DNA from: Ruminococcus sp. JC304
Lineage (GTDB): Bacteria; Bacillota; Clostridia; Lachnospirales; Lachnospiraceae
DNA: 64,000 nucleotides
NCBI GenBank assembly: GCA_000285855.2
Contig: HE978651.1
Coordinates: forward strand, 326,012-390,011
Direction of reading: 5' to 3'
Position 1 is the first letter of the stretch. Each line of letters begins with the position of its first letter. The translations under genes and the position numbers were made by a program. The notes under the pieces were generated by a model. The model was not told the origin of the DNA and did not search any database. It saw only the letters and a list, made by a program, of their open reading frames with translations. Below are positions 24,254 through 33,951 of the stretch, piece after piece.

Positions 24254-25593
24254 TCAGTTTTGTGGAATGCAGTATGGTAATGCAGGATTTTCTGATGATT
24301 CTTCTTGAAATCTGTATGATTCTGGAATTAATTCTCCTGCTGGTAAGAATCACCTGTTTTTCCGGGAAAAAGAAAATCGTAACGGCAGTGGCTGTCTTTG
24401 CTGTTTCTTTTATGTTCATGGGCGTTCTGATGAATGATCACAGATATTGCCTGGGAGAAAGTTCCTATCAGCCAATGCTTCAGGGGTATCCGGTCAGTGT
24501 TTTAATGGCAGTAGTTATGGGATTGGTGCTTTATCTTTGCAGGGCAATCCGGAGAGAGAGACGCAGATATCATCATTCCCTGTCTTACTGGTCTGTGAAT
24601 GAGGCTGTGAATGACGTTCCCTGTGGAGTCTGTTTTTCGGATCCTTTTGGAAGGATTGTTTTGTGTAATACCAAGATGCAGGAGCTGAGCAGAATCATGA
24701 CAGGTTCTTATCTGCAGGATTATGAGGCGTTAAGGAAAGCAATGAGTGGGAAACCGGAATCGGAAGGTCTTTGCAGATTGAGCAAAGACAGTAATGTGTT
24801 TTATTTTCCTGATGGTTCCGTCTGGATGTTTCAGGAGTATGGTCTGCAGGAACCGGATTGTGCAGGATATCTGCAGACAGTGGCAGTTAATGTATCAGAA
24901 ATTTATTACAATAGTGAAAAGATCAGGGCAAACAATGAAAAGCTGGAAATTCTGAATCATAAGCTGGAGGAAATGTACGAAAAAATCGGAGATAAAATCA
25001 GAGAGCAGGAGACACTTGTCATGAAAATGCAGGTTCATGACAATTTTGGACGAAGCCTTTTGTCAATACGCAGAATACTGGAAAGAAAAGAAGATCCGGA
25101 TAAAATGGATAAACAGTTGTCTGTATTGAAACATCTGGTTTATATTCTTACCGGTTCTGCTGTTGAGAGTATGGAGGAAGTATATGAGGATACGATCAGA
25201 CATGCAGAAGAGCTTGGAATTTCAGTTCAGATCAGTGGGAACTTTCCCATGCATCCATCTTACAGGCTTCTGACAGACAGGGCAATCCGTGAATGTGTGA
25301 CAAACTGTGCCAGACATGCCCATGGCAGCACTGTTTGGGTGAAGATAGACAAAAATGCAGATGAATATACTGTTCAGATTACCAATGATGGAGAGGTGCC
25401 TGACAAAAATGCAGAAGAAGGCGGTGGTTTATCTGCGCTGAGAAAGGCGGCTGAATCAGGGAAATGCAGGATGCAGGTTTCTTTTTCCCCTGAGTTTTGT
25501 CTGATATTGAAAATGCCTCTGGCAGAAAGGATGGGATTCGATGGTACGGATACTGATAGTAGAAGATCAGAAGATCATGCAGAAGTATTTTGA
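24250..25593 (+). CDS. Sensor histidine kinase
   Basis: This 447-residue protein has two or three N-terminal membrane helices (~8-115), then a PAS-like region (~130-230) and a coiled coil. It then has a His box (MQVHDNFGRSLLS) and a GHKL ATPase domain with N-box IRECVTNCARHA and a G-rich GGGLSALR. Start 24250 is set by the 4-base overlap (ATGA) with the preceding gene and GGCGGA upstream. It is the active kinase of the pair and most likely phosphorylates the response regulator encoded next, whose start lies inside its 3' end. Confidence 0.85.
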   Translation: MISFVECSMVMQDFLMILLEICMILELILLLVRITCFSGKKKIVTAVAVFAVSFMFMGVLMNDHRYCLGESSYQPMLQGYPVSVLMAVVMGLVLYLCRAIRRERRRYHHSLSYWSVNEAVNDVPCGVCFSDPFGRIVLCNTKMQELSRIMTGSYLQDYEALRKAMSGKPESEGLCRLSKDSNVFYFPDGSVWMFQEYGLQEPDCAGYLQTVAVNVSEIYYNSEKIRANNEKLEILNHKLEEMYEKIGDKIREQETLVMKMQVHDNFGRSLLSIRRILERKEDPDKMDKQLSVLKHLVYILTGSAVESMEEVYEDTIRHAEELGISVQISGNFPMHPSYRLLTDRAIRECVTNCARHAHGSTVWVKIDKNADEYTVQITNDGEVPDKNAEEGGGLSALRKAAESGKCRMQVSFSPEFCLILKMPLAERMGFDGTDTDSRRSEDHAEVF

Positions 25594-26167
25594 ATATATT
25601 ATTATGCAGGAGCCGGAATTCCGACATGTTCAGACGGTTTCAGATGCACGTGAAGCTGTAAAAATCTGTGATTATTCGGCAATTGATCTTGTGATCATGG
25701 ATGTGCAGACGTTTCATAATCATGATGGGCTCAGTGCCGGAAAAGAGATCAGGGAAAAGTATCCATATACCAAGGTATTAATTGTTACTTCTTTGATCGA
25801 TCCCAAGGTGCTGGAGAGGGCAAAGAGTGGATGCGCAGACAGTCTCTGGTATAAGGATCACGGGGAAGAGGAAATACGGAGTGTGATCCACAGAACGCTA
25901 AATGGTGAGCGTGTATTTCCGGATGTGACACCGAAGGTGGAGCTTAATTGGATCACAAGCGGCGATATCAGTCCGAGACAGCTGGAGATGCTCCGCCTGT
26001 ATATCCGTGGAATGTCATATTCAGAGATTGCGCGGGAAATGAAATGTTCTACCTCCGGGGTGAGATGGAATTTTCAGGAAATGATCGCCAGAGCAGGATA
26101 CAGTTGTAAAGAAGATCTGATAGCGGCTGCACTGGAAAGTAAGCTGATTGTAACTACGTTGAAATAG
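25541..26167 (+). CDS. LuxR/NarL-type response regulator
   Basis: This 208-residue regulator has a receiver domain (~1-120) with acidic pocket IVEDQK, phospho-acceptor Asp in VIMDVQT (~54) and Lys in LWYKD. The HTH domain (~145-200) reads SPRQLEMLRLYIRGMSYSEIAREM, then GVRWNFQEM. The start at 25541 overlaps the kinase gene by 53 bases. It cannot be moved much because the first beta strand (VRILIVED) begins at residue 2. Likely targets are the secreted and lipoprotein genes downstream and its own operon. Confidence 0.9.
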   Translation: MVRILIVEDQKIMQKYFEYIIMQEPEFRHVQTVSDAREAVKICDYSAIDLVIMDVQTFHNHDGLSAGKEIREKYPYTKVLIVTSLIDPKVLERAKSGCADSLWYKDHGEEEIRSVIHRTLNGERVFPDVTPKVELNWITSGDISPRQLEMLRLYIRGMSYSEIAREMKCSTSGVRWNFQEMIARAGYSCKEDLIAAALESKLIVTTLK

Positions 26168-26220
26168 AGATTTGATAAAATGTAAAGTGATTCTGGTAGG
26201 AGCAGAAAGGGGATGAGAGT

Positions 26221-27072
26221 ATGAAAAAATATTCTGTTGCTGTATGTGTTTGTGCGGTACTGTTGTCTTTTGGTATCCATGGTGGAGGTATGAGAGAAGT
26301 ATTTGCCAGAGCACCTGGGGCAGATGAGAATCTGGCAATTCTGCAGGACATTATCAGGGAAAATGAATGTCAGGCCGGAATGGCATTTCTGGGATATACC
26401 TATGAAGGTGCAGAGGCAGCAGAGATACTTGAATATACCAGACAGGGAGAAGTGGCAGCTGCGTATCCTTTTTTACAGGATGGAACAGTGGTTGATGCAG
26501 GGGGATATGAAATTTATGCCATTGTCCCGGGGGATGATTGCAGGGTCAGCGTTTATCCGGCTCAGCCTACGGAAGAAGGGGAATATCTGGATGATCTGAA
26601 CTCTCCATACTATAGGGGACAGGAGAATGAAATCATTATCCTGCGCTGCAATGTGAGTGAGATTCATTCCAATGTGATGGTTTCTGTACAGAAGCAGAAT
26701 ATGAGTGTGCAATATCATCCTATGGTGTCGTTAAAGGATGGACATCTTGCAGCAGAAACCCACTGCTATGATTTCTCCATATATTATAATTGGGATGAGT
26801 ATGACCCGGGGTATGATTCAGAACTGGATATCAGGATTGCCAGAGAACAGCTCTCAGTAACAGATGAAGTCAGCTATTACCTTGGTCTTGGGATGTCTCT
26901 GTGGTATACAGGTACTGAGGAGTACATTGAAGGAAGAAATTGTCCGGTATTTGTTCTGGGAACGGATCATGAGGATCATTTTACAAAAGAACATTATTAT
27001 GCAGTAGGAGACAATGTGGTTTATTATTATGATCCGTTAGGTGATGCATGGCTTCTGCTGGGGGCAGGCTGA
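26221..27072 (+). CDS. Secreted protein of unknown function
   Basis: A 283-residue protein with a signal peptide (KKYSVAVCVCAVLLSFG, cleavage near VFA-RA). The mature part is acidic and aromatic, beta-rich, with Cys at several positions and no recognised domain. Ribosome site AAAGGGG. It follows the response regulator by 53 bases in the same direction and may belong to its operon or regulon. Confidence 0.7.
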   Translation: MKKYSVAVCVCAVLLSFGIHGGGMREVFARAPGADENLAILQDIIRENECQAGMAFLGYTYEGAEAAEILEYTRQGEVAAAYPFLQDGTVVDAGGYEIYAIVPGDDCRVSVYPAQPTEEGEYLDDLNSPYYRGQENEIIILRCNVSEIHSNVMVSVQKQNMSVQYHPMVSLKDGHLAAETHCYDFSIYYNWDEYDPGYDSELDIRIAREQLSVTDEVSYYLGLGMSLWYTGTEEYIEGRNCPVFVLGTDHEDHFTKEHYYAVGDNVVYYYDPLGDAWLLLGAG

Positions 27073-27130
27073 CAGAAACTTCACCAATATATCATAGAAT
27101 TTTGATTAATCAGAGAAAGAGGAAACAGAC

Positions 27131-27655
27131 ATGAATGATTTTTTGACAGAAAAAAATAAAAAAGCAGGGGTGTTGGGAAAACTGAAGTGGGTTCTTTGTG
27201 GCTTCTGCATACTTTTATCCCTGGGAGCCATTGGTGCATCGGGGAAGTATATTGGTGAAGGACGCTGGGGAATGGCAGCAACAGAGATACTGCTCTGTTT
27301 GTTATTTTTATATCCGACTTTCAGGGAAGTTCAGAAAGCATTACGGAAGAAAAAAGCCAGGGAAATTGCCTGCTGGTTTGAATCTTATGCCCAGAATACG
27401 GTCTCATTTGAGAAACTTGAGCAGGAACTGGGAAAAGGCGCAGTAAAAAAACTGGAAAAATTTATTGCCGGGGGATATATCCGGAATATCCAGATAGACA
27501 GAGAAGGAAATTATATTATGATTACTGCACCAAACAGACGTGTAAATGAAAAGATTTATATTACAGTTACCTGTACCAGCTGTGGTGCAAAAAATCAGGT
27601 AATAAAAGGACGTCTGAGCAATTGTGAATATTGCGGACAGCGTCTTAACTCATGA
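27131..27655 (+). CDS. Membrane protein with C-terminal zinc ribbon
   Basis: This 174-residue protein has two transmembrane helices (~16-38 and 48-65). A charged helical region follows, with a KLEQELGKGAVKKLEKFIAG segment, and a final zinc ribbon (CTSCGAKNQVIKG..NCEYCG). The arrangement recalls the zinc-ribbon protein at 21292, so the two may work on the same process. Function unknown. Confidence 0.75.
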   Translation: MNDFLTEKNKKAGVLGKLKWVLCGFCILLSLGAIGASGKYIGEGRWGMAATEILLCLLFLYPTFREVQKALRKKKAREIACWFESYAQNTVSFEKLEQELGKGAVKKLEKFIAGGYIRNIQIDREGNYIMITAPNRRVNEKIYITVTCTSCGAKNQVIKGRLSNCEYCGQRLNS

Positions 27656-27725
27656 TAAAAGCTCTATGAATTAGAGAAGGAAAAAGGTTATGTAACGAAA
27701 GGAAGGAGTCAGAAAGGAGAAATCT

Positions 27726-29462
27726 ATGAAAAGTTTAAAAAGAGTGATGCTTCCGATTGTATTTTTGTGTGTTTGTCTTTTGTGTGCATGTGGTGAGAAA
27801 AAATCTGAAAAAGCAGCGCCCACAGCAACTCCTGCACCTACGGCAACACCCACACCACTGCCGGAGTATAAAGAATATGATTATGGGGAGGGAAAATTTA
27901 CGGTTACTCTTCCCTATGAAGCAGAAGAACCAACAGAAAAAGAAGGGTATCTGGAATTTACAGATCCAAACGGGAAATGGACAATGACACTTGCTCCTAT
28001 AACAGCGGGACAGCTTTCTAATCGCATTACGGAGCTTGAATATGCACAGAATGCCCGTGAAGGAGGAGCAAAACAGGTAAAAACAGAAGAAACCATTATC
28101 AGTGGTATGAATGCAATTGTATTCAGCTCTAATCTGGATGAAGCTAAAAACGGACCGGATCAGACTGCAGTATATCTGGGAAGCGGAGAATATGCTGCAA
28201 TTCTGAAATATGAGGATCATTATGTGGGAAACTGGGATGGTCTGAAGATTGAAGTAAAAACAACAGAGCGTTTTGATGATATCTATACTGTGATGGAAGA
28301 TAAGCTGATACAGACGGTGATGAAGGGAATAAAATTCCAGGAAGGAATTGAGTATGAAGAGGTGACTGCCAAAGGAATTTCTGTGAAACTGCCAACCCGG
28401 TGGCAGGGCAGAGAATATGCAGAGTTCCTTGTGAATGGAAAGATCCACTGTGCTTATGAGGGCAACCTGAATATTCAGATCATCCACTTCCCGGATGCAA
28501 AGAAAAATGCAGAAAGAAAGGCAGACGGAGAAATAAAAGAAACAGATGTGGGGGAAAGCCATTACTATGTGGCATGCCGCAGGAAGGAAGGAGACATTAC
28601 CCTTTACAGGGATCTGACAGATCAGTATATTTTAAGCATACTGGTGAGCATTCCTGATTGTCCGGAAGAAGAACTTTGGAAATTCCTGGACGGGGAAGAG
28701 ATGAAAACATTGCTGGAAAGTCTGGAGATTGACCTGGAACAGCTTGAGGAGGAACAGCAGGATAATGGTGGCTATGAGAAAAATGGCTATGAGGAGCTGA
28801 GTGGTTATACAGGAGAAGGAACGGAGCTTGTTCTGCCTTCCAGCATTGAAGACACGGTAATGAATGGTGTTGCTACACTGGCATTTAAGGATAATACAAA
28901 AATTACTTCTGTTGAAGTTCCGGAGGGAATGCGTTATATTGATGTTTCAGCATTTGAGGGCTGCACCAGTCTGAAAAAAATAATACTTCCGGATTCTCTG
29001 ACCTGGATTGGAGGCTATGCTTTCTCAGGCTGTACCAGTCTGGAAACTGTGGTTTTCGGTAATCAGGCAGTAGAAATTGAAGGATCTGCATTCAGAGATT
29101 GTGTAGCCTTGAGAGATGTGGAACTGCCTGCCAGTGAAAATTATCTTTGGGATTCCGCTTTCAGTGGAGCAGGAGCCGGGGGATACATACATATAGGAGA
29201 TGGTTCAACAGTAAAAGGCTGTTGCTTCATGGACACTGGATTTGAGGAAGCTGTCTTTGGAAAGGAATGTATTTTCGAAGGATTCGGAACTTTTTCCGGA
29301 TCAAAAATCAAAAAGATCACATTGGGTGAAGGGATAACGGAATTACCGTCAACATTTGCTTCCTTCTGTGATAATCTGGAGCAGGTAGATATGCCGGAAA
29401 GTCTGACGAAAATACCGGATGACTGTTTTTCGGCAAGTCCAAAGATGGAAAAAGAACAGTAG
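27726..29462 (+). CDS. Lipoprotein with BspA-type leucine-rich repeats
   Basis: This 578-residue protein has a lipoprotein signal with lipobox LLCAC-G (Cys about residue 22) and a Thr/Pro-rich linker (TATPAPTATPTP). A ~300-residue domain with two similar beta-rich sections comes next. From ~375 to the end are BspA-like LRR_5 repeats (AFEGCTSLKKIILPDSLTWIG, then AFSGCTSLETV and so on). Such surface proteins often bind host or other bacterial molecules; the ligand is unknown. A strong bidirectional terminator follows. Confidence 0.85.
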   Translation: MKSLKRVMLPIVFLCVCLLCACGEKKSEKAAPTATPAPTATPTPLPEYKEYDYGEGKFTVTLPYEAEEPTEKEGYLEFTDPNGKWTMTLAPITAGQLSNRITELEYAQNAREGGAKQVKTEETIISGMNAIVFSSNLDEAKNGPDQTAVYLGSGEYAAILKYEDHYVGNWDGLKIEVKTTERFDDIYTVMEDKLIQTVMKGIKFQEGIEYEEVTAKGISVKLPTRWQGREYAEFLVNGKIHCAYEGNLNIQIIHFPDAKKNAERKADGEIKETDVGESHYYVACRRKEGDITLYRDLTDQYILSILVSIPDCPEEELWKFLDGEEMKTLLESLEIDLEQLEEEQQDNGGYEKNGYEELSGYTGEGTELVLPSSIEDTVMNGVATLAFKDNTKITSVEVPEGMRYIDVSAFEGCTSLKKIILPDSLTWIGGYAFSGCTSLETVVFGNQAVEIEGSAFRDCVALRDVELPASENYLWDSAFSGAGAGGYIHIGDGSTVKGCCFMDTGFEEAVFGKECIFEGFGTFSGSKIKKITLGEGITELPSTFASFCDNLEQVDMPESLTKIPDDCFSASPKMEKEQ

Positions 29463-29483
29463 ATTTATCAGATGTGCTCAATC

Positions 29484-29513
29484 AAAAATAGCGGCAGTGT
29501 TGCCGCTATTTTT
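29484..29513. terminator. Bidirectional terminator
   Basis: AAAAATAGCGGCA (29484-29496) and TGCCGCTATTTTT (29501-29513) make a perfect hairpin between converging genes. Confidence 0.93.
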
Positions 29514-29525
29514 ATGAGCTGTAAT

Positions 29526-30131
29526 TCACGAATACTTCAGTATTTTACCATTTTTTATATTAAAAACTATTTTATGAGTTTTTTCTGACGAATCATCATT
29601 ATCATTCATTTCGTACAGAATGGTCATCTGATTACCGGAAATGTTTATTTTATATGGCCAGTAATTATTGGCTTTGGATGTGTTTGTTTTCCAGAGAATC
29701 TTTCCTTTTGTGGATACTTTGTAAACATTGTTATCGTAGTATCCTGTTATATATAGATTGTCATTTTTGTCAAATTTGCAAAGGTGCCCTGCAGGACTGA
29801 TTTTTTTTGCAGTCCATAACTGTTTTCCGTCTTTTTTTCGAAGTACGACGATTTTTGAACTTTCAAAAACATAAACCTTATCCTTGCGGACAATACATTT
29901 TGTCCTTGGAAGCTCTGTAGCAGTATATTTCTTTGTAACGTATTTCCAGACTACTTTTTTCTTTGCATCCAGTCCTCTTACAGTCATGGATTCTTTGGAA
30001 TTGGCATAGGAAGTTTTGGATTTAACGGTTGTAGCTGCAGGTTTGGCAGCCTGAGCCGGGATTGATATGATTAGTATTGAGAAGACAAATAACAGTGACG
30101 TCAACAGGATTTGTTGGATTTTCTTCTTCAT
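29526..30131 (-). CDS. Secreted PQQ-like beta-propeller fragment protein
   Basis: A 201-residue protein with a signal peptide (cleavage near AQA-AK). Three or four repeated strands contain 'DGKQLWTAKK' and 'KGKILWKTN'-like motifs, typical of PQQ/quinoprotein-like propeller repeats. There are too few for a whole propeller, so it may be a short solenoid or partial domain. Lys rich. Function unknown. Good ribosome site (AAAGGAG). Confidence 0.7.
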   Translation of the reverse strand: MKKKIQQILLTSLLFVFSILIISIPAQAAKPAATTVKSKTSYANSKESMTVRGLDAKKKVVWKYVTKKYTATELPRTKCIVRKDKVYVFESSKIVVLRKKDGKQLWTAKKISPAGHLCKFDKNDNLYITGYYDNNVYKVSTKGKILWKTNTSKANNYWPYKINISGNQMTILYEMNDNDDSSEKTHKIVFNIKNGKILKYS

Positions 30132-30229
30132 GTAAACACGCTCCTTTCTGATAAATGAGTGGTTTGGGAATCTTGCAGATATCTTCTTTTTTCAATCATA
30201 TCATATTTTTTTTAAGTCTGCATTAGCAT

Positions 30230-30967
30230 TTATTTGTATGGAGAGTAACAGTCATAACGGATTGCCTTGCCCTTTAGGGAGTAGGAAGGTACTCTTTCAT
30301 CCAGGTATGGACTTTTCAGAGGACGTTTTACAATGATTTTGGAAGGCTGTGCTGCCATAGCTGCATCAAAAAGAGCTGTTTCCTTAGAACAGGGAGGCTC
30401 CAGTTTCTGGATAAGCTGGAGCTTTTTGTTGATCAGGCCGGATTTCTGCCGTCCGGGAAACATGGGATCCAGATAGATGACATCCACAGGATCCAGCCGC
30501 TTATTCAAATGTTCAATACTGTCCCCCTCTACAAGCTGCATGCGGGATACAATATCCTTTAGGACAGTATTTTTTTTGGCACGGCGGAGAGCATCTTTAA
30601 GCAGAATGGCAATTACAGGATTTTGCTCATAAAGTGTTACCTGATATCCACAGGCTGCCAGAAGCAGGCTGTCTTCGCCCATGCCGGCAGTTGCGTCAAT
30701 GGCCTTAAGATTTTCCTGATCTGTTTTGACTGCCTTGGCCAGCATCTCATGCTGAAGACGTCCATTGGTCACACGATGAAGCATATTTTCAAAATCTCCC
30801 TGATAGCTGAGACCGAAACCGGATAGAGATACTCCTTTGGAATCAAATAAAACGGTCAGGTAATTGCCGGGTTTATTTACGATAGGGGAGCCGGTACGTC
30901 TGGAAAAGGATTCTGCCATATCTTTCTGACCGCCCTTGCCTATACAGACTGCGATTTTATTATTCAT
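30230..30967 (-). CDS. rsmJ: RsmJ-like 16S rRNA guanine methyltransferase
   Basis: A 245-residue SAM-dependent methyltransferase of the RsmJ/YhiQ family, which methylates the N2 position of a guanine (G1516 in E. coli) in 16S rRNA. Seen are motif I DATAGMGEDSLLLA, the acidic VTLYEQNP after the next strand, and the catalytic YLDPMFPGR motif with nearby KSGLINKKLQ, all typical of the family. In Firmicutes members are sometimes only called class I methyltransferases. Confidence 0.85.
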   Translation of the reverse strand: MNNKIAVCIGKGGQKDMAESFSRRTGSPIVNKPGNYLTVLFDSKGVSLSGFGLSYQGDFENMLHRVTNGRLQHEMLAKAVKTDQENLKAIDATAGMGEDSLLLAACGYQVTLYEQNPVIAILLKDALRRAKKNTVLKDIVSRMQLVEGDSIEHLNKRLDPVDVIYLDPMFPGRQKSGLINKKLQLIQKLEPPCSKETALFDAAMAAQPSKIIVKRPLKSPYLDERVPSYSLKGKAIRYDCYSPYK

Positions 30968-31014
30968 AGTTTTCTTCTCGCTTTTTTATTAATGTTTAAG
31001 GATTGTAACAATGT

Positions 31015-31716
31015 TTATTCTGTGATTTCCTTCAGTAGCCGTTCAATGGTTTGCATATGTTCACTCATGATCTGTTCTGCTAGAGAGGGATTGTTTGCAG
31101 TAATGGCTGCTACAAGTCTTGTATGTTGGGAATCAATTTCCGGAGAATCTTCATCTTTTTGCATAAAATGTGAACGAATTCCCACGATCATATTTTCTGT
31201 GAGCTGGGAGGAAGCATTCATCACGCTGAAAATAAGCGGATTATCTGCAATCTGTGCGATTTTAAAGTGAAGATCGCGGTCCAGATCACTTCGGAGAGTT
31301 TCGTCATCAGTACTGTCCAGTTTGGCAATGATCAGTTGAAGTTCCGCTGCATCTAGCTGACTGCAGTTTTGGGCAGCCAGATAGGCTGCTTTGGTTTCAA
31401 GAGCACCACGAAGGGAAACAGTGTCCTGAATTTTGCTGTTATACATTTGAAAGATGATGGATAATGGGCCTGTAAGGCAGCTGCTTAGATCTGTTGCAAT
31501 ATAGTTGGCGCCTCCATGCACGCTGACTGTGATTCCCAGAAGAGAAAGAGCTTTTAGCACTTCACGCAGGGCAGGTCTGGAAATTCCCAGTTCTTCGGCC
31601 AGGATACGTTCGGCAGGCAAAGCATCTCCGGGCTTTAATTCCCCAGTCTGGATTTGCTCTATGATCTGTTTTAATACGTCATTAAAAGTATTGGTTCGGT
31701 CTATTTTTCTAAACAT
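31015..31716 (-). CDS. FadR-type GntR transcriptional regulator
   Basis: This 233-residue regulator has an N-terminal winged HTH (~8-72; LKPGDALPAERILAEELGISRPALREVLKAL) and a C-terminal FCD ligand-binding domain with the helical metal-binding pattern (DRDLHFKIAQIA, then HTRLVAAI). Members usually respond to carboxylate or sugar-acid metabolites. Ribosome site GGGAG. No metabolic operon is adjacent, so its target is not apparent. Confidence 0.9.
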   Translation of the reverse strand: MFRKIDRTNTFNDVLKQIIEQIQTGELKPGDALPAERILAEELGISRPALREVLKALSLLGITVSVHGGANYIATDLSSCLTGPLSIIFQMYNSKIQDTVSLRGALETKAAYLAAQNCSQLDAAELQLIIAKLDSTDDETLRSDLDRDLHFKIAQIADNPLIFSVMNASSQLTENMIVGIRSHFMQKDEDSPEIDSQHTRLVAAITANNPSLAEQIMSEHMQTIERLLKEITE

Positions 31717-32020
31717 AAATTTTCTCCCGCATCATTAAATATCTGATTTTTTCTTTGGATATGGAATACTTACATTATAACTTATGATGTGATATATTTG
31801 CAGTTTTTTTATAAATTTTATTTTTTTATTATAAATTAGACAAATTTTTCTCACATTTATGCGATATGATATTTATATCTTAAGGGAGCGACGAACCTTA
31901 AGATAAAATCTTTCCTTTCCCTATAAAAGTGTAAAATGAACGATGAATCCCCGCTCCTATGACAAGATCGCTGTAGGAGCGGGGATTTTGTGTTGTCTGC
32001 ATCCACAGATACTCAGAATC
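31717..32020. other. Intergenic region with two hairpins
   Basis: Upstream of the GntR gene (leftward) and downstream of the ABC-ATPase gene. A 9-bp hairpin ATCTTAAGG/CCTTAAGAT lies at 31877-31904, and a strong 14-bp one at 31946-31987 (AATCCCCGCTCCTA with its complement). The latter probably ends the ATPase transcript. The AT-rich 31760-31860 part should hold the GntR promoter and operator. Confidence 0.55.
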
Positions 32021-33700
32021 TCAGGGACGACGGTAACGGTTAAAGCAGGCATAGATTTCCTGAAGTCTGGGGAGGGCATAGCCGCAGGAAATCTGGCGGT
32101 CTCCGGAAAGGAAAGACATTCCTTCTTTTTTTAGCTTTTTTTCAAGATCTTCGACAATTTCAGATAAGGTACGTTTTCCATTAATCATATTTTCTACAGC
32201 ATATTTTAACAGAAGACTCAGGGCAGCCGTCTGTTCTGGGTCAATGAGCTGTTCAGTATAACGCAGATCAATCTCCTGTCTGCCCAGAGAGAAGCCGTCA
32301 GTTTTGGAAACTTTGGTTTTCAGGCGATCCTGGGGTGCTTTAGTCATAATTCGATGACTGTGTGGAGAAGCGAAGGCGGGAGCACAGAATGCAGGCAGAG
32401 GGTATTTGGCACAGAGAGCTTTGGTAGAGTCTGTAATGTCCCTGGGTACATAGTTATCCATCTGTATGATAGTATCTGCAATATGGAAAAAAGCACCGGA
32501 GCTTCCGGCTACCAGGATAGTGGAAATACCAGCCTTTTTATAAAGCTCACCTGCACGTTCCAGAAAGGGGGTAATAGGCTCCTTTTCACGCTGTATTACC
32601 TGTTGCATAAAAGCATCCCGTACCATAAAGTTGGTGGCAGAGGTATCCTCATCCAGCAGAAAAAGATGGCTGCCTGCCTCCATGCTTTCCACGATTCCGG
32701 CTGCCTGGGAGGTACTTCCACTGGCATCCTGGGTGGAAAAACAATGGGTATCCTTTTGATTGGGCAGGTCATTGATAAACAGGGAGATGTCTACATCCTT
32801 AATGAAACGTCCATCTTCTGAGCGAAGCTTGACAGCAGTGCAGTCTGTGATCACATATTCTCTGCCGTCTCCGGGGATATGGTTGTATACACCAAGCTCC
32901 AGTGCATTGAGAAGAGTAGACTTACCGTGATAACCACCGCCTACAATGAGGGTGATTCCCTGTGGGATTCCCATACCTGTGAGAGTACCTTTGTGAGGAA
33001 GCTCCATAGATATCCGAAGGCTTTCCGGAGCGGAAAAGGGAATGGCGTTTTTCATAGGACGGGAGGAAATCCCGCTTTCTCTGGGAAGGATGGAACCATC
33101 TGCTACAAAGGCGGTAAGCTTTCTGCGGAGAAGTTCCTGACGAATATACTCCTGATCCAGAGCCAGCTCCATAAAGTTGCGGAGTTCTTTTTTATTTGTG
33201 CTGGAATAGAAAAATGCTTTCTGTACACAGACAGGGAGATAATCAAAAAGGATTTTTTCCAGCTCCAGGGCATTGATCGTTCTTCCGTTGGCTGGGAAAC
33301 CAATGAAAAAGCGAGCAGTAATACCTCTGCCTGTAATCTCACAGGCTGTTCTGGAAAGGATTTCCTGACCACAATGACTAACGGAAATCAGACCGCTTTT
33401 TCCGGAACCCTTTGCACGGAAGGTGTAGCGGTTTACCTGTTGTTCGAACTGGCGTGTCAGGTAATCACACAGGGTGGTTCTGGTAAGTACATCCTTGTAA
33501 TATTCACTGGGAAAAGCAGAATCTCTGTGAGAGATCTGTATACTGATATGGGAGGGAGAGGCAAAGGGATCTCCCTGGACATGGTCAATGGAAAGAATGA
33601 AATTTTCAAAGCGATAAGCTCCCTTTAAGCCCTTGTAGGCCGGGTAGCTTTTTCTGTGTATGGAATGAAGCTGCTGACGTAGTACTTCTGAATTCTGCAT
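32021..33700 (-). CDS. ABC-class P-loop ATPase (COG3044-type)
   Basis: This 559-residue soluble ATPase belongs to the 'predicted ATPase of the ABC class'. The Walker A GGGYHGKST lies in LIVGGGYHGKSTLLNAL (~250), preceded by an N-terminal ~200-residue domain. The family signature GREYVITD follows the P-loop, the Walker B-like LFLLDEDTSATNFM is later, and a long C-terminal domain follows. No transmembrane helices. Cellular role poorly known; a trypanosome relative is linked to RNA editing, so a nucleic acid role is possible. Confidence 0.85.
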   Translation of the reverse strand: MQNSEVLRQQLHSIHRKSYPAYKGLKGAYRFENFILSIDHVQGDPFASPSHISIQISHRDSAFPSEYYKDVLTRTTLCDYLTRQFEQQVNRYTFRAKGSGKSGLISVSHCGQEILSRTACEITGRGITARFFIGFPANGRTINALELEKILFDYLPVCVQKAFFYSSTNKKELRNFMELALDQEYIRQELLRRKLTAFVADGSILPRESGISSRPMKNAIPFSAPESLRISMELPHKGTLTGMGIPQGITLIVGGGYHGKSTLLNALELGVYNHIPGDGREYVITDCTAVKLRSEDGRFIKDVDISLFINDLPNQKDTHCFSTQDASGSTSQAAGIVESMEAGSHLFLLDEDTSATNFMVRDAFMQQVIQREKEPITPFLERAGELYKKAGISTILVAGSSGAFFHIADTIIQMDNYVPRDITDSTKALCAKYPLPAFCAPAFASPHSHRIMTKAPQDRLKTKVSKTDGFSLGRQEIDLRYTEQLIDPEQTAALSLLLKYAVENMINGKRTLSEIVEDLEKKLKKEGMSFLSGDRQISCGYALPRLQEIYACFNRYRRP

Positions 33701-33808
33701 ATATAGTTGCCTCCTGCTGAAAAATCAGACATCCGCAATTTCCGGAATGTCTGCTGATGTATATTACTATAGATGAAATTCTGTAGTTTGTCTATAAGAG
33801 GATTACTG

Positions 33809-33951
33809 GTTACTGTTCACACACTACTATCCCGCGAGGTGTTTTGGCATGAATATGCCAAAATCCCGAGACATATAAGCCAAAATTCCATTGCCGCAGG
33901 CAATCTGGAATGAATTTTGGCTAAGTTACTGTGAACGGAGTGAACAGTAAC
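33809..33951. repeat. Palindromic MITE-like element
   Basis: Terminal arms GTTACTGTTCAC (33809-33820) and GTGAACAGTAAC (33940-33951) are perfect inverted repeats. Between them are two more hairpins: TTTTGGCAT/ATGCCAAAA (33842-33863) and AGCCAAAATT/AATTTTGGCT (33878-33922), with an inner TTGCC/GGCAA. Extra TTACTGTTTACAG and TTTACAGTAACG copies lie just to the right (33954-34005). The whole folds extensively on either strand and has no coding content. Confidence 0.75.

Noticed and set aside
32879-33628. A 249-codon frame opposite the ABC-class ATPase
   Set aside because: The opposite strand encodes a recognisable ATPase over the whole length. This frame has no motif or ribosome site.
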